Shown: in pieces, positions 1 through 8,413 of the stretch
Position numbering within the stretch: position 1 is the stretch's first letter
Layout of the letters: each line of letters starts with the position of its first letter
From: a virus
Length of the DNA stretch: 38,622 bases
IMG/VR virus record: IMGVR_UViG_3300025299_000009
Coordinates: 1 to 38,622 of that record
Reading direction: 5' to 3' (one strand)
Program-made: the position numbers and the translations under genes
Notes under the pieces: model-generated
Database searches by the model: none
Told to the model about the DNA's origin: nothing
The model's input: only the letters and a program-made list of their open reading frames with translations

Positions 1-1
1 G

Positions 2-643
2 CTCGTCGCGGCCTTCCTCGCGCAGCACAACACCGGCGTGGTCGGGCATTCGCTTGAAAAGCCGGTCTCGACCCTGACCGCGGGCGGCGCCTATGGCATG
101 CCCCAACAGGCGCTCGTCGCCTCGCATATCGTCAACATGAAGGGCTCGGAGCGGGCGGACTATCCGGCCGAGCATCCGATTCCGACCGTCTGCGCGCACA
201 CCACGCATGCGGCCGAGGTGCGCGCCTTTCTGATGAAGTATTACGGCCCGGCCATAGGCCAGGACGCTGCCGACCCGCTGCATACGGCGACGGCGAAGGC
301 GCGCTTCGGCCTCGTCACGGTCGAGATCGGCGGCGAGCCCTACATCATCGCTGATATCGGCATGCGGATGCTCTCGCCGCGCGAGCTTTATCGGGCGCAG
401 GGCTTCCCCGACAGCTACATCATCGACCGCGGCCTGAAGGTCGAGGTGCGCGAGGGCTGGGGCGACGATGACGGCCCGGCCGATGTCATCCCCATCACGA
501 AGACGGCGCAGGTCCGCATGTGCGGCAACAGCGTCTGCCCGCCGCTGGCGCAGGCGCTCGTCGGCGCGAACTACCAGCCGCGCGAGAGCGAGCAGGCCAA
601 GCCGGCCGCGACGCTGCCTCTGTTCATGGAGGCGGCGGAGTGA
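2..643 (+). CDS. DNA (cytosine-5-)-methyltransferase, C-terminal part
   Basis: The gene runs in from the left edge (open frame from base 2), so only about 213 C-terminal residues are present. It transfers a methyl group from SAM to C5 of cytosine in a specific DNA site. What is visible is the end of the target-recognition region and the conserved C-terminal motifs: SPRELYRAQGFPDSYII matches motif IX and MCGNSVCPPLAQALVGAN matches motif X. The catalytic PC motif would be upstream, outside the window. In phages such orphan methyltransferases usually shield phage DNA from host restriction or mimic a host mark. It is followed on the opposite strand by a membrane protein gene only 8 bp away. The family call is firm; specificity is unknown. 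Confidence 0.88.
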   Translation, partial: LVAAFLAQHNTGVVGHSLEKPVSTLTAGGAYGMPQQALVASHIVNMKGSERADYPAEHPIPTVCAHTTHAAEVRAFLMKYYGPAIGQDAADPLHTATAKARFGLVTVEIGGEPYIIADIGMRMLSPRELYRAQGFPDSYIIDRGLKVEVREGWGDDDGPADVIPITKTAQVRMCGNSVCPPLAQALVGANYQPRESEQAKPAATLPLFMEAAE

Positions 644-651
644 GAGGCTGG

Positions 652-1437
652 TTAATCCTTGAATGCAGTGACCGCGTATTTGTGGCGACGCGCCCAAGCA
701 GTCTTCACTGCGTCCATGTGCTTTGCGGCATAAGCCCGATACGCTTCATCGACCTGCGTGATAGCGTCACGAAATACGGATTCAGCTTCGGCGCACTGCT
801 GCGGCGTGTAGTCTTCGCCGTATTCGGGATCCACCCCAGAGGTCTGCGAAACGAAGGCGATATGCAGTTTGTCGGATGCGGCATCGAGACGCCGCAGTCC
901 TTCAATCACTCTGGTCCTGGCCAATGCCTCAGGGCCCTCCGGCGTACTCCGCAATTCAGCGGCCACGAGGATGCGGGAGAACGACCGGATTTCGTCGTGC
1001 AATCCCGAGAGCGCGTTGTGCCAATTCTGGAACGCTCTCTCGCGATTGTCGTCATCATAGTGCGTGACCAACTCCCCCGCCTTGAACAGAATGTTCACAA
1101 ATGTCCGGACGGCGTCACGTTCGGCCTCCAACTCGCGGGCGTATATTTCGGCTCGTTCCATGACTTGTATCGCCGATTGGCGGTTCATTTCAGCCAGTTG
1201 TCGGTATACGGGCCTGACAACGAAGAACGCGACGGCAGCTGCAATGAAGGCAGCCAATGTGGCTTGATAGCGATTGAGCCAGAATTCGAAACAACCAAAA
1301 CTAGGCTTTTCTTTCGCAATCTCCGCCATGACGCCGGGCGAGCACTGGGCAGAAAGCTCCGAAATCAACGCGGCCACGGGAAATGCCGTGAGAATCAAAA
1401 AAAAGCCAACCAGCGGCCAGTTAACATCGCGCGTCAT
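652..1437 (-). CDS. Membrane protein with two N-terminal helices and a coiled-coil domain, function unknown
   Basis: This 261-residue protein has a hydrophobic segment at about residues 9-29, a short loop with two Cys, and a second segment at about 58-78. A long charged, helix-rich domain follows (about 80-261) and is probably cytoplasmic. I do not recognise a domain family. The start ATG at 1437 is supported by AAGGGG four bases upstream. It is transcribed against all its neighbours, lying between the methyltransferase and the replication-type gene, and less GC-biased codons suggest a separately acquired cargo gene. Inner-membrane phage cargo of this topology is sometimes involved in superinfection exclusion, but nothing here proves that. 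Confidence 0.7.
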   Translation of the reverse strand: MTRDVNWPLVGFFLILTAFPVAALISELSAQCSPGVMAEIAKEKPSFGCFEFWLNRYQATLAAFIAAAVAFFVVRPVYRQLAEMNRQSAIQVMERAEIYARELEAERDAVRTFVNILFKAGELVTHYDDDNRERAFQNWHNALSGLHDEIRSFSRILVAAELRSTPEGPEALARTRVIEGLRRLDAASDKLHIAFVSQTSGVDPEYGEDYTPQQCAEAESVFRDAITQVDEAYRAYAAKHMDAVKTAWARRHKYAVTAFKD

Positions 1438-1490
1438 GCTGCCCCTTCCCCTCGCGGCTTAGCGATTACTCGAAATATGACGAGGCCGCT

Positions 1491-2669
1491 ATGAGCGCGG
1501 CCCTTCTCGGCTTGGCACTGAAGGCCAAGCTGCATTCCCAGACGCGCAAGATGGTGCTGATCAAGCTCGTCGACTGCTGTCACGAGGACGGCACGCGGAT
1601 CTATCCCTCGCTCGCCACCATTGCCGAGGACGCCGAATGCTCCGTGCCGACGGCGCGGCGCGTGATGCAGATGTTCTGCAAGGTCGGGCTGCTGCGGAAG
1701 GTCCGCGACGGCGGCTCCGGGGCCAAATCCACGAACCATTACGAGATGGATATCGAGATGCTGGCGCGGCTGCGCCGGCCGGAAATGTGGCCCGCGCTGG
1801 AAGCGGCGGCGCTGCACCAGCCGATGGGCGATTCCGACGATGACGAGGAGGCCGATGCGGGGCCTTCCACCGCGCCGACGGCGCCTGCCGAGGGCGGAAA
1901 TATGGGTATCACGGTGGAAGGGTATCACGGTGATAGCCTTCCAAACGGGGCGGAAGGGTATCACCCAGATGATACCCAACCCCTTAGTTATAACCCTTAC
2001 TCTGAGAGAGAGGGTGCGCAGGGGCGCGAGGGCATGCCAGCGAGCGAGGGCGAGCCTGAGCGCAGGCCCGCTCCCGCCTTCGAAGAGTTCCTCGACGCCT
2101 ATCCATTCGCCAAGGGCGACAACCGGGTGCAGCTCCGCACGGCTTGGGAGGGCGTGCCCTTCGGCGAGCGGCGCGCGGCCATCGACGGAATCGGCGCCTT
2201 TGCCGAGGAGCGCAAGGCCGGCGGGCTGAAAAGCCGCCTCTCGTCGCCTGCCTATCTGGCCGGCCGGTGCTGGGTCGGGCTGGAAGCCAAGGCGGCGAAG
2301 CGGCAAGTGACGCAGGCAGCGGGCGCGTTCTCCGAGGTCAAGGGCTGGTCGCGGGAGTGGTGGCAGGTGCTGCTGCTGCGCATCGCCGAAGGCAACCGCC
2401 AGCGCGTCGGCTTCGCCGTGCAGCAGGCCGAGGCTCACAAGTCGCTCTCCGTTCCCGCCGGCGACCTCGCGGCAGCGGACAAGCGCTTCGGCGAGATGAA
2501 GACCTTCCTCTGCCGCGGGCCGGAGATCGACGCTTGGCGGCCCTGGCTGGCCGAGCGCGGGGCGCGCATCCCGGTCTTCGACGAACGCAGCCAGTTCCGT
2601 GTGTTCCTGCCGAGCGAGAAGCCGCCCGCCGGGCGCAAGGATGAAGGGGATGACGATGTCCGGTTCTGA
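1491..2669 (+). CDS. Helix-turn-helix replication-type protein (phage O/DnaD-like)
   Basis: The 392-residue protein begins with a helix-turn-helix module (about residues 20-90; the segment around YPSLATIAEDAECSVPTARR is the recognition unit) of the kind found in phage replication initiators and in DnaD/O-type proteins. A low-complexity linker follows (about 120-180), then an alpha-helical domain rich in Arg and Trp. The linker DNA carries three GGGTATCAC repeats and two palindromes (see the repeat entry at 1904-1977), the arrangement expected where the replication origin lies inside the initiator gene, as in lambda O. I infer a role in initiating phage DNA replication. It could instead be a transcriptional regulator, because no catalytic residues are visible. 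The next gene overlaps its 3' end. Confidence 0.7.
   Translation: MSAALLGLALKAKLHSQTRKMVLIKLVDCCHEDGTRIYPSLATIAEDAECSVPTARRVMQMFCKVGLLRKVRDGGSGAKSTNHYEMDIEMLARLRRPEMWPALEAAALHQPMGDSDDDEEADAGPSTAPTAPAEGGNMGITVEGYHGDSLPNGAEGYHPDDTQPLSYNPYSEREGAQGREGMPASEGEPERRPAPAFEEFLDAYPFAKGDNRVQLRTAWEGVPFGERRAAIDGIGAFAEERKAGGLKSRLSSPAYLAGRCWVGLEAKAAKRQVTQAAGAFSEVKGWSREWWQVLLLRIAEGNRQRVGFAVQQAEAHKSLSVPAGDLAAADKRFGEMKTFLCRGPEIDAWRPWLAERGARIPVFDERSQFRVFLPSEKPPAGRKDEGDDDVRF
1904..1977. repeat. Iteron-like repeats and palindromes inside the replication-type gene (candidate origin)
   Basis: GGGTATCAC occurs three times in direct orientation, starting at 1904, 1920 and 1956. The first two copies share 13 bases (GGGTATCACGGTG). 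The second sits in a 27-bp near-perfect palindrome (1916-1942: GGAAGG and TATCAC arms, centre G1929). The third opens a perfect 8-bp inverted repeat, GGGTATCA / TGATACCC (1956-1963 and 1970-1977, 6-base spacer). An AT-richer stretch with TTAGTTATAA follows just downstream (about 1983-1995). Direct repeats beside an AT-rich element inside an initiator gene are the layout of lambdoid origins. No binding data exist, so the origin call is inference. Confidence 0.5.
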
Positions 2670-3471
2670 GGCGGCGAAGATCATCGCGCGGCAGGACAAG
2701 GCGGCGCGGGCCGAAGCGCGCAAGGCGAAGATGGCGCGGCAGGAAGCGCGCGAAGCCGAGAGACAGGCCGCCATCCTTGCCGAGCAGCAGCGGCTCGTTG
2801 CCGAGGCGAAGGCGGCGCGGGAGCGCGGCGAGATCCCGGCCGAGCCGACGGCGCGGAAGTGGAAGCCGAAGGGGAAGGCCGGCAAGGCGCCTGTCGTCGG
2901 GACGCGCGACGTTCCGAACCCATACCGGCCATCCGAGCGGATCACGGTCGCAGTCAATCTAGCCGAGCATCCGCTCGAGATGATGCTGGCAAGGGGCCGC
3001 CTCGACCAGCCGCTCTATGAAGCAGGCGTCCGCTTCCGCCGGATTTATGAGGCTGCCGAGATCGGGCCTGGTCGTGGCATCGATCCCGCTCACATCAAGG
3101 TCGATGGCGGCAAGCTCGGCGATCCGCTCTCCGACTCCGTCGTTCATGCGCAGTTCGAGCTGAAGCGGCTGGCGCGTGAGTTGGGGCAGATCGGCGAGCA
3201 GATCGTGGCCTCGGTGGCCGGACGCGGCTTGACGATCACAGAGCTCGCCGAACGCTGGCCCAGTTCCGAGGCGTATCGCAAGCGGCTCGACTATCTGGAC
3301 ATGCGCTTCAAGGAAGCCCTGCTCTTTCTCGCCGAGGAAGTCTGGGGTGCGAGGGGGCTGGAGCATGGCCGCATCATGGGCGAGCGCGACATGGGAACCG
3401 GGATCGTCGATGCCCAGGCTGTCGAGGTGGCGAACCAGACGCACCTGCGAAAGCGGGGCATCAGCCTTTGA
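2656..3471 (+). CDS. DUF6456-like phage protein, function unknown
   Basis: I place the start at ATG 2656 because AAGGGG (2644-2649) is six bases upstream; in-frame ATGs at 2641 and 2650 have worse spacing. This gives 271 residues and a 14-bp overlap with the preceding gene. The N-terminus (about 1-60) is a highly charged Ala/Arg/Glu-rich helix, probably a coiled coil. The C-terminal 150 residues form a helical domain resembling the DUF6456-type proteins found at the end of alphaproteobacterial early regions, though I am not certain of that family. Its position, last before the packaging block and followed by a hairpin terminator, would suit a late-gene regulator, but no activity can be read from the sequence. 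Confidence 0.7.
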   Translation: MSGSEAAKIIARQDKAARAEARKAKMARQEAREAERQAAILAEQQRLVAEAKAARERGEIPAEPTARKWKPKGKAGKAPVVGTRDVPNPYRPSERITVAVNLAEHPLEMMLARGRLDQPLYEAGVRFRRIYEAAEIGPGRGIDPAHIKVDGGKLGDPLSDSVVHAQFELKRLARELGQIGEQIVASVAGRGLTITELAERWPSSEAYRKRLDYLDMRFKEALLFLAEEVWGARGLEHGRIMGERDMGTGIVDAQAVEVANQTHLRKRGISL

Positions 3472-3548
3472 TATCCACCGATCCGATATCAGTGGTCTGT
3501 TGACTACTGCGCAGTTGCGTGGCCTCTTTTCAATATCAGTACGAATCG

Positions 3549-3580
3549 CGCCCGGAGCCGGACACGGCCTCCGGGCGTTG
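3549..3580 (+). terminator. Hairpin terminator between early region and packaging genes
   Basis: A perfect 9-bp inverted repeat CGCCCGGAG (3549-3557) / CTCCGGGCG (3569-3577) with an 11-base loop that can pair further (CCG/CGG) is followed by TTGTCGTT. The T-run is weak, so termination may be partial. It lies 78 bp after the DUF6456-like gene and just before the HNH gene. Confidence 0.55.
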
Positions 3581-3596
3581 TCGTTGAGGGGTGTGC

Positions 3597-3932
3597 GTGA
3601 AGCGGGCGAAGACGTTCCGAACCGCAACCCAAGCCCGGCAATCGGCCATCGCGGAACGAGAGTATGACCAGCGTCGGGCTCGGGAGAGCGAGACACGGCG
3701 GCTCTATTGGACGGCGCAATGGCGGAGGATCGCGAGGGCTCAGCTCGCCGAGCATCCGCTCTGCGCGATGTGCGAGGCGCAGGAGCTGATCACGCCCGCG
3801 ACGGTGTGCGATCACGTCACGCCGCATCGTGGCGATGTCGATGCTTTCTGGTCAGGCCCTTTCCAGAGCCTGTGCAAGACGCATCACGACAGCGCGAAGC
3901 AGCGCGAGGAGCGCGCCGACCGGCGCCGATGA
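3597..3932 (+). CDS. HNH endonuclease (packaging-associated)
   Basis: This is a 111-residue HNH nuclease. Residue numbers from the GTG at 3597: Cys56 and Cys59 (CAMC) and Cys93 with His96 (LCKTHH) form the structural zinc site; Asp72-His73 (CDHVTP) and His97 are the HNH catalytic core. I chose GTG 3597 over GTG 3591 because GAGGGG (3586-3591) is then correctly spaced. In HK97-like phages an HNH protein encoded directly before the small terminase is needed for cos cleavage together with the terminase, and the position here, 131 bp before the small terminase, matches that role exactly. It acts on phage concatemer DNA during packaging. Confidence 0.9.
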   Translation: MKRAKTFRTATQARQSAIAEREYDQRRARESETRRLYWTAQWRRIARAQLAEHPLCAMCEAQELITPATVCDHVTPHRGDVDAFWSGPFQSLCKTHHDSAKQREERADRRR

Positions 3933-4063
3933 CCGGAGGGGGGCGGGTCAAAAGTGCCCAGCCCTCATCCCCTGCACCGGGCGCCCAATGCTGCACGCGG
4001 CGTCGCGAAATTTTACCGCAACATTTTTTTTGAGGAGGGTGAGGTCCGCCTCGCCGCGAGAGC
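3933..4063. other. Putative cos/packaging-recognition region
   Basis: This 131-bp non-coding gap separates the HNH nuclease from the small terminase, where cos lies in HK97-like phages. It holds a G-run (GGAGGGGGGCGGGTC near 3936), a C-rich stretch, a GCG-rich centre and an AT tract (AAATTTTACCGCAACATTTTTTTT region, about 4010-4031). The sequence composition is unlike the coding DNA around it. No nick sites can be assigned by eye. The T-run could alternatively belong to a weak terminator, because GCGG/CCGC can pair just before it. Confidence 0.4.
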
Positions 4064-4699
4064 ATGGGCAGGCGCAAGGATTCGCCGGGGGTTCAGAAGG
4101 CCAAGGGCTATCCGGGTCGACGCAAATCGCAGACCGACGCTGAGCTGAAGGTGCAAGCCTCCGGTCCGACAGTCGAGGAACAGCTGCTCGCCAGCATGGA
4201 CATCGCGGGCTTGCGCCCGCCCCCGCGTTTCGCCCGGAAGGAGTTCAAGGAAGAGCGTGACGTCTGGATGGCGGTTGCGCCTCGCCTGAAGCAGACGCTT
4301 CGCGCATCGACCGAGTTCGGCCCGGCGCTCGTTGCGTATTGCGATGCGGTCGCGCGCTACAATCGCTGCGTCCTGGCACTTCGGCGCGAGGGCTATGTCG
4401 TGAAGGTGAAGACCGTGTCCGGCGATGAGATGCCGCGGTCGAACCCGAACGAGAAGATCCGCCAGCAGGCCCTGGCCGAGATCCTTGCGATCTCGGATCG
4501 CTTCGGCTTCACGCCGCGCGACAATTTCGCGCTTCTGATCGATCAGCGTCGCGTACTCGAGGGTGGCATGGGCGGCGGCCAGCATGATCTCGGTCTGACC
4601 GCCGCGCCCGATCCGAGCCAGACGCCGGCAGCGGCCTCCGATCCGGTCGGCGGCATGGACCGCTTCGATTCGCCGCCGCCGGGCTCGCTGCCCAACTGA
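4064..4699 (+). CDS. Terminase small subunit (P27-like)
   Basis: This 211-residue protein has the profile of P27-family small terminases: a basic N-terminus with Gly/Pro/Lys (MGRRKDSPGVQKAKGYPG), a helical core around residues 60-130 (WMAVAPRLKQTLRASTEFGPALVAYCDAVARY) and an acidic, Pro-rich tail that would contact the large subunit. It recognises the phage packaging site and delivers DNA to the large terminase. The gene precedes the large terminase by 8 bp and follows the probable cos region. The family assignment rests on the pattern and the context; exact subfamily is uncertain. Confidence 0.88.
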   Translation: MGRRKDSPGVQKAKGYPGRRKSQTDAELKVQASGPTVEEQLLASMDIAGLRPPPRFARKEFKEERDVWMAVAPRLKQTLRASTEFGPALVAYCDAVARYNRCVLALRREGYVVKVKTVSGDEMPRSNPNEKIRQQALAEILAISDRFGFTPRDNFALLIDQRRVLEGGMGGGQHDLGLTAAPDPSQTPAAASDPVGGMDRFDSPPPGSLPN

Positions 4700-4707
4700 C
4701 GGTCGCC

Positions 4708-6468
4708 ATGGAGACGAGCGGAGCGGTGGTCGCCGCGACCGGCCCACTCTGGCCGCTTCCGGACTGGCTCGCCGAGCATGAGAGCGACCCGGCCTATGGC
4801 TGGGCGATCTCGGCCTGGAAGCGGGCGGCGGTGCAGAAAGGCGCCTGGTTCGACGCCCGCAAGGCGGATCTTGTCGTCGCGAACTGGCCGCGCTGGTTCA
4901 AGCTGACGGCCGACCGCTTCGCCGGCGTGCCGTTCCGCCTGCTGAAGTGGCAGGAGATCGTTGTCCGGCTGCTGGTCGGATGGAAGCGGCCGGCGGATCA
5001 CATCGATCCGCATACCGGCAAGCCGATCGTCTACCAGGTCCGCGTCTTCTCTCGGCTGCTGCTGTGGGTGCCGCGCAAGAACGGCAAGAGCGAGTTCCTG
5101 GCCGCGCTGTCACTGCTGTTCTTCGTGCATGAACGACTGGTCGGTTCGGAGGGCTATTGCTTCGCCCGTGACGAGGATCAGGCGAAGATCACCTTCGGCC
5201 GCATGAAGAGCATGCTGTTGAAGGATCCGCAGCTCACCGGCGGCGCCACGCCGCGAGTGACGATGACGGCGAAGGGCATCTTCGTCGCCGAGACCGCGAG
5301 CGGCTTCCATCTGCTCTCCGGTAAGCCGGACGGCAAGCATGGCCGCATGCCGCAGGTCATCACCGGCGACGAGATGCACGAATGGGACACCCGCGACCTC
5401 GAGGACAACCTCCGACAGGGCACGGGCACCCGTCTTCAGCCGGTCGAGCTCTATGCCTCGACCGCCGGCATCAAGAGCAAGGTGGTCGGATTCGGGCTCT
5501 GGGAAGAGACGCTCGGCATCCTCGACGGCTCGATCGACGATCCATCCACTCTGGCCGTCGTCTTCGCCGCGGACCCGGACGACGACTGGCAGGACGAGAA
5601 GGTCTGGGCAAAGGCCAATCCGACCGTCGGCCTGACCCCGACCTGGGATTATCTCCGCAAGGAGGCGGCCAAGGCCAAGGGCAACCCGCGCGCCGAGGCG
5701 GCCTTCCGCCGCTACCACCTGAACCAGTGGGTCGAGCAGACCGTCCGCTGGCTCAATCGCGACAAGTGGCTTGCCTGCGCACCGGATCCGGAAGCGTGGC
5801 GGACGCGTCGCGAAGCCCTGAAGGGCCGGCGCTGCTTTGAGACGATCGACGTCTCGGCGACGCAGGATATCACCGCCAAGATCCAGCTCTTCGAACCTGA
5901 AGAGATCGGCGGTGCCTATCTGCTGCTGCCGCGCTTCTGGATTCCGGAAGGCTCGCTCGAGGCGCGCAAGAAGCGGGATCGCGTAACGCCCTGGGTGAAG
6001 TGGATCGAGATCGGCGCGATCGAGACGACGCCCGGCGATGCCGTCGACCAGAACTTCGTGATGCAGGCGGTCAAGGAAGACCTCGCCGATTTCGAGGTTG
6101 CCGCCGTTGGCTTCGACCCGTGGAACGCCGCGAAGCTGATCGGCGATTTGCAGCGCGACGGCATCGATCCGGAACTGCTCGTCGAGATGCGTCAGGGCAT
6201 CCTAACGCTCGGCGAGGCTTCCAAGGAATTCGAGCGCCTGGTGTTGACCGGGCTGATGGATCATGGCGGGCACCCCGTGCTCGCATGGATGGCGGGACAC
6301 GTTCAGGTGCGCTTCGACGAGAACATGAACTTCATGCCGGCCCGCAAGCGCTCGGCGGACAAGATCGACGGCATCGTCGCGTCCGTCATGGCCCTCGGCC
6401 TGACCATGCGCGAGGGTGGCGACGACGGTCTCGACGGCTACCTTTCCAGCCTCCGGGGCGCCGCGTGA
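4708..6468 (+). CDS. Terminase large subunit (ATPase and nuclease)
   Basis: At 586 residues this is a full-length HK97-type large terminase. The ATPase domain shows a Walker A variant PRKNGKSE (residues 122-129, with Lys127) and Walker B VITGDEMHEW (Asp221-Glu222). The RNase H-like nuclease domain shows its three acidic positions: Asp381 in ETIDVS, Asp470 in GFDPW, and Asp554 in KIDGIVA near the C-terminus. The enzyme pumps DNA into the prohead and cuts the concatemer. It follows the small subunit closely, and its stop overlaps the portal start by 4 bp (GTGA), suggesting translational coupling. Confidence 0.96.
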   Translation: METSGAVVAATGPLWPLPDWLAEHESDPAYGWAISAWKRAAVQKGAWFDARKADLVVANWPRWFKLTADRFAGVPFRLLKWQEIVVRLLVGWKRPADHIDPHTGKPIVYQVRVFSRLLLWVPRKNGKSEFLAALSLLFFVHERLVGSEGYCFARDEDQAKITFGRMKSMLLKDPQLTGGATPRVTMTAKGIFVAETASGFHLLSGKPDGKHGRMPQVITGDEMHEWDTRDLEDNLRQGTGTRLQPVELYASTAGIKSKVVGFGLWEETLGILDGSIDDPSTLAVVFAADPDDDWQDEKVWAKANPTVGLTPTWDYLRKEAAKAKGNPRAEAAFRRYHLNQWVEQTVRWLNRDKWLACAPDPEAWRTRREALKGRRCFETIDVSATQDITAKIQLFEPEEIGGAYLLLPRFWIPEGSLEARKKRDRVTPWVKWIEIGAIETTPGDAVDQNFVMQAVKEDLADFEVAAVGFDPWNAAKLIGDLQRDGIDPELLVEMRQGILTLGEASKEFERLVLTGLMDHGGHPVLAWMAGHVQVRFDENMNFMPARKRSADKIDGIVASVMALGLTMREGGDDGLDGYLSSLRGAA

Positions 6469-7736
6469 GCTGGTTAAGCTCAGTGCTCGGCTTCTTTCAG
6501 CCGAGAACGTCTGATAGCGCTGGGGGGCAAGGAGATGCCTTCTACCGTGCGGACGGCGATCTCGGCGAGGCGGTGACCGAGTCCTCGGTTCTCAACCTGT
6601 CGGCCGCATGGGCCTCGCTCAACCTGCTCGTCGGCACCATCGGCTCGCTGCCGCTGATGGTCTATCGCGATCGGCCGGGCGGCGGGCGCGAGGTTGCGAA
6701 GGATCATCCGCTCTACCGGATCCTACACCAGAGCCCAAATGCCGAGCAGACCACGCTCGATTTCCTCGAGCAGCTCAATCTTTCGATCGAGCTGCGCGGG
6801 AACGGTTATGCTGAGATCGACCGCATCGGCGATAAGATCGTCGCTCTGACGCCGATCCATCCCGATGTCATGACGGTGCGCCGGCCCTCCTCCGGCGATC
6901 TCGAATATCGCTGGCGCGACGGGGCCGGCCGCTATCACGTCGGCGGCGCGCGCGAGATCCTGCATATCCGCGGCTTCGGCGGGGATCCGCTGGGCGGCAT
7001 CTCGACGCTGACCCATGCGCGCAAGGCTTTCGGCCTAGCAGCCTCGGTCAACCGGGCGGCGCTGCGCACCTTCATCAATGGGCTTCGCCCGTCCGGCATC
7101 CTCAAGTTCGACAAGACGCTCTCGCCAGAGAAGCGCGACGAGCTGGAGAAGCTGCTCGTCGAGAAGTTCATGGGCGCCATGAACGCGGGCCGGCCGATGC
7201 TGCTGGAGGCGGGCGGCTCCTGGGAGCAGCTGACCTTCAATCCCGAAGAGGCGCAGATGCTCGAATCGCGCGCCTTCTCGGTCGAGGAGATCGCCCGCAT
7301 CTTCGGCGTGCCGCCTCACATGATCGGCCACACCGCCGGCAACACGAAGCTCGGCTCCTCGATCGCGGATATGACCGAAGGCTTCACGAAATACAGCCTG
7401 CGCCGGCGGCTGCGCCGGATCGAACTGGCGCTGATGAAGCAGCTTCTGTCGGCGGTCGATATCGCCGCCGGCATCATCATCGAATTCAACCTCGAGGGCC
7501 TGCTTCGCGGCGCCAGCGCGGCGCGGGCCGCCTTCTACCAGATCATGCTCGCCGCCGGCGTCATGACCATCAACGAGGTGCGTGCTCTGGAGAACCTGCC
7601 CCCGGTTCCGGGCGGCGATGTCCCGCGCATGCAGTCGCAGAACATCCCGATCACCCAATCGGCCCCGATCGGCCCAGGTACTCCGCAAAGATCGGGCGGC
7701 CCGCCGCTGGAGGAAGACGATGCTGAAGACGCATGA
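6465..7736 (+). CDS. Phage portal protein (HK97 family)
   Basis: The start is GTG 6465, overlapping the terminase stop, giving 423 residues (VSWLSSVLGF...), the usual size for HK97-family portals. Family hallmarks are the region around SAAWASLNLLVGTIGSLPL near the N-terminus, the RGNGYAEI motif, and the segment VEEIARIFGVPPHMIGH in the stem/clip part. The dodecameric ring forms the DNA entry vertex of the capsid and docks the terminase and the connector. The C-terminus is Pro/Gly-rich and acidic. The last 17 bp overlap the protease gene. Confidence 0.95.
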   Translation: MSWLSSVLGFFQPRTSDSAGGQGDAFYRADGDLGEAVTESSVLNLSAAWASLNLLVGTIGSLPLMVYRDRPGGGREVAKDHPLYRILHQSPNAEQTTLDFLEQLNLSIELRGNGYAEIDRIGDKIVALTPIHPDVMTVRRPSSGDLEYRWRDGAGRYHVGGAREILHIRGFGGDPLGGISTLTHARKAFGLAASVNRAALRTFINGLRPSGILKFDKTLSPEKRDELEKLLVEKFMGAMNAGRPMLLEAGGSWEQLTFNPEEAQMLESRAFSVEEIARIFGVPPHMIGHTAGNTKLGSSIADMTEGFTKYSLRRRLRRIELALMKQLLSAVDIAAGIIIEFNLEGLLRGASAARAAFYQIMLAAGVMTINEVRALENLPPVPGGDVPRMQSQNIPITQSAPIGPGTPQRSGGPPLEEDDAEDA

Positions 7737-8382
7737 CTTCGCGCTGGAGACCAAGGCGGTCGGCGACGAGGGCGAATTCGAGGGCTATGCCTCGACCTTC
7801 GGCAACGTCGACCAGGGCGGCGATGTCGTCGAGCCCGGCGCCTTCATCGAGTCGATCGTCCAGGCGAAGAAGGACGGCCGCACCATCCCGATGCTCTGGC
7901 AGCACGACCAGAGCGAGCCGATCGGCATCTGGATCGATATGGCCGAGGATTCGAAGGGCCTCTTCGTCAAGGGGCGTCTGCTCATCGACGTCGATCCGCT
8001 GGCGAAGCGGGCGCACGGTCTGCTCAAGGCCAAGGCGCTTGGCGGCATGTCGATCGGCTACCGCTACCTGCCCGGCCATGCCGAGCAAGATGAGAAGCGC
8101 CCAGGCGTGACGCGGCTGAAGAAGATCGACCTTCGCGAGGTCTCCCTCGTCACCATGCCCATGAACATCATGGCGCGCGTGACTGGGGTGAAAGCCCTGC
8201 TCGACGCCGGCAAGCTGCCGACGATCCGTGAATTCGAGGAGTTCCTGCGGGACGCAGGCGGCTTCTCCAAGAGCCTTGCCGCGGCGATCGCTGGCAAGGC
8301 GGCGCCGCATCTTCGGGGGGAGCCCGAGGCGAAGGCGAGCGAGCCGGCCGCATTCCTGCGCGCCTTGCTCAAACAAGGCTGA
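7720..8382 (+). CDS. Prohead maturation protease (peptidase U35)
   Basis: ATG 7720 is preceded by AGGAAG (7711-7716), giving 220 residues. It is a herpesvirus-assemblin-like serine protease: His62 (MLWQHDQSEPIG) and Ser111 (LGGMSIGYR) are the catalytic pair, and the core strand EFEGYASTFGNVDQGGDVVEPGAF is typical. It enters the prohead, cleaves the delta domain of the capsid protein and itself, and triggers maturation. It sits between portal and capsid genes, the normal order. Its last 60 residues are Ala-rich and probably form the piece lost by self-cleavage. Confidence 0.95.
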   Translation: MLKTHDFALETKAVGDEGEFEGYASTFGNVDQGGDVVEPGAFIESIVQAKKDGRTIPMLWQHDQSEPIGIWIDMAEDSKGLFVKGRLLIDVDPLAKRAHGLLKAKALGGMSIGYRYLPGHAEQDEKRPGVTRLKKIDLREVSLVTMPMNIMARVTGVKALLDAGKLPTIREFEEFLRDAGGFSKSLAAAIAGKAAPHLRGEPEAKASEPAAFLRALLKQG

Positions 8383-8413
8383 CCCTCAACTTCCCATCAC
8401 TCGGAGCATCATC

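Noticed and set aside
1904-1977. CRISPR-like array
   Set aside because: Only three short repeats at unequal spacing, inside a coding frame; palindromes fit an origin better.
1434-2957. 507-aa reverse frame over the replication-type gene
   Set aside because: It would cover a forward gene with a clear helix-turn-helix domain and has no domain of its own.
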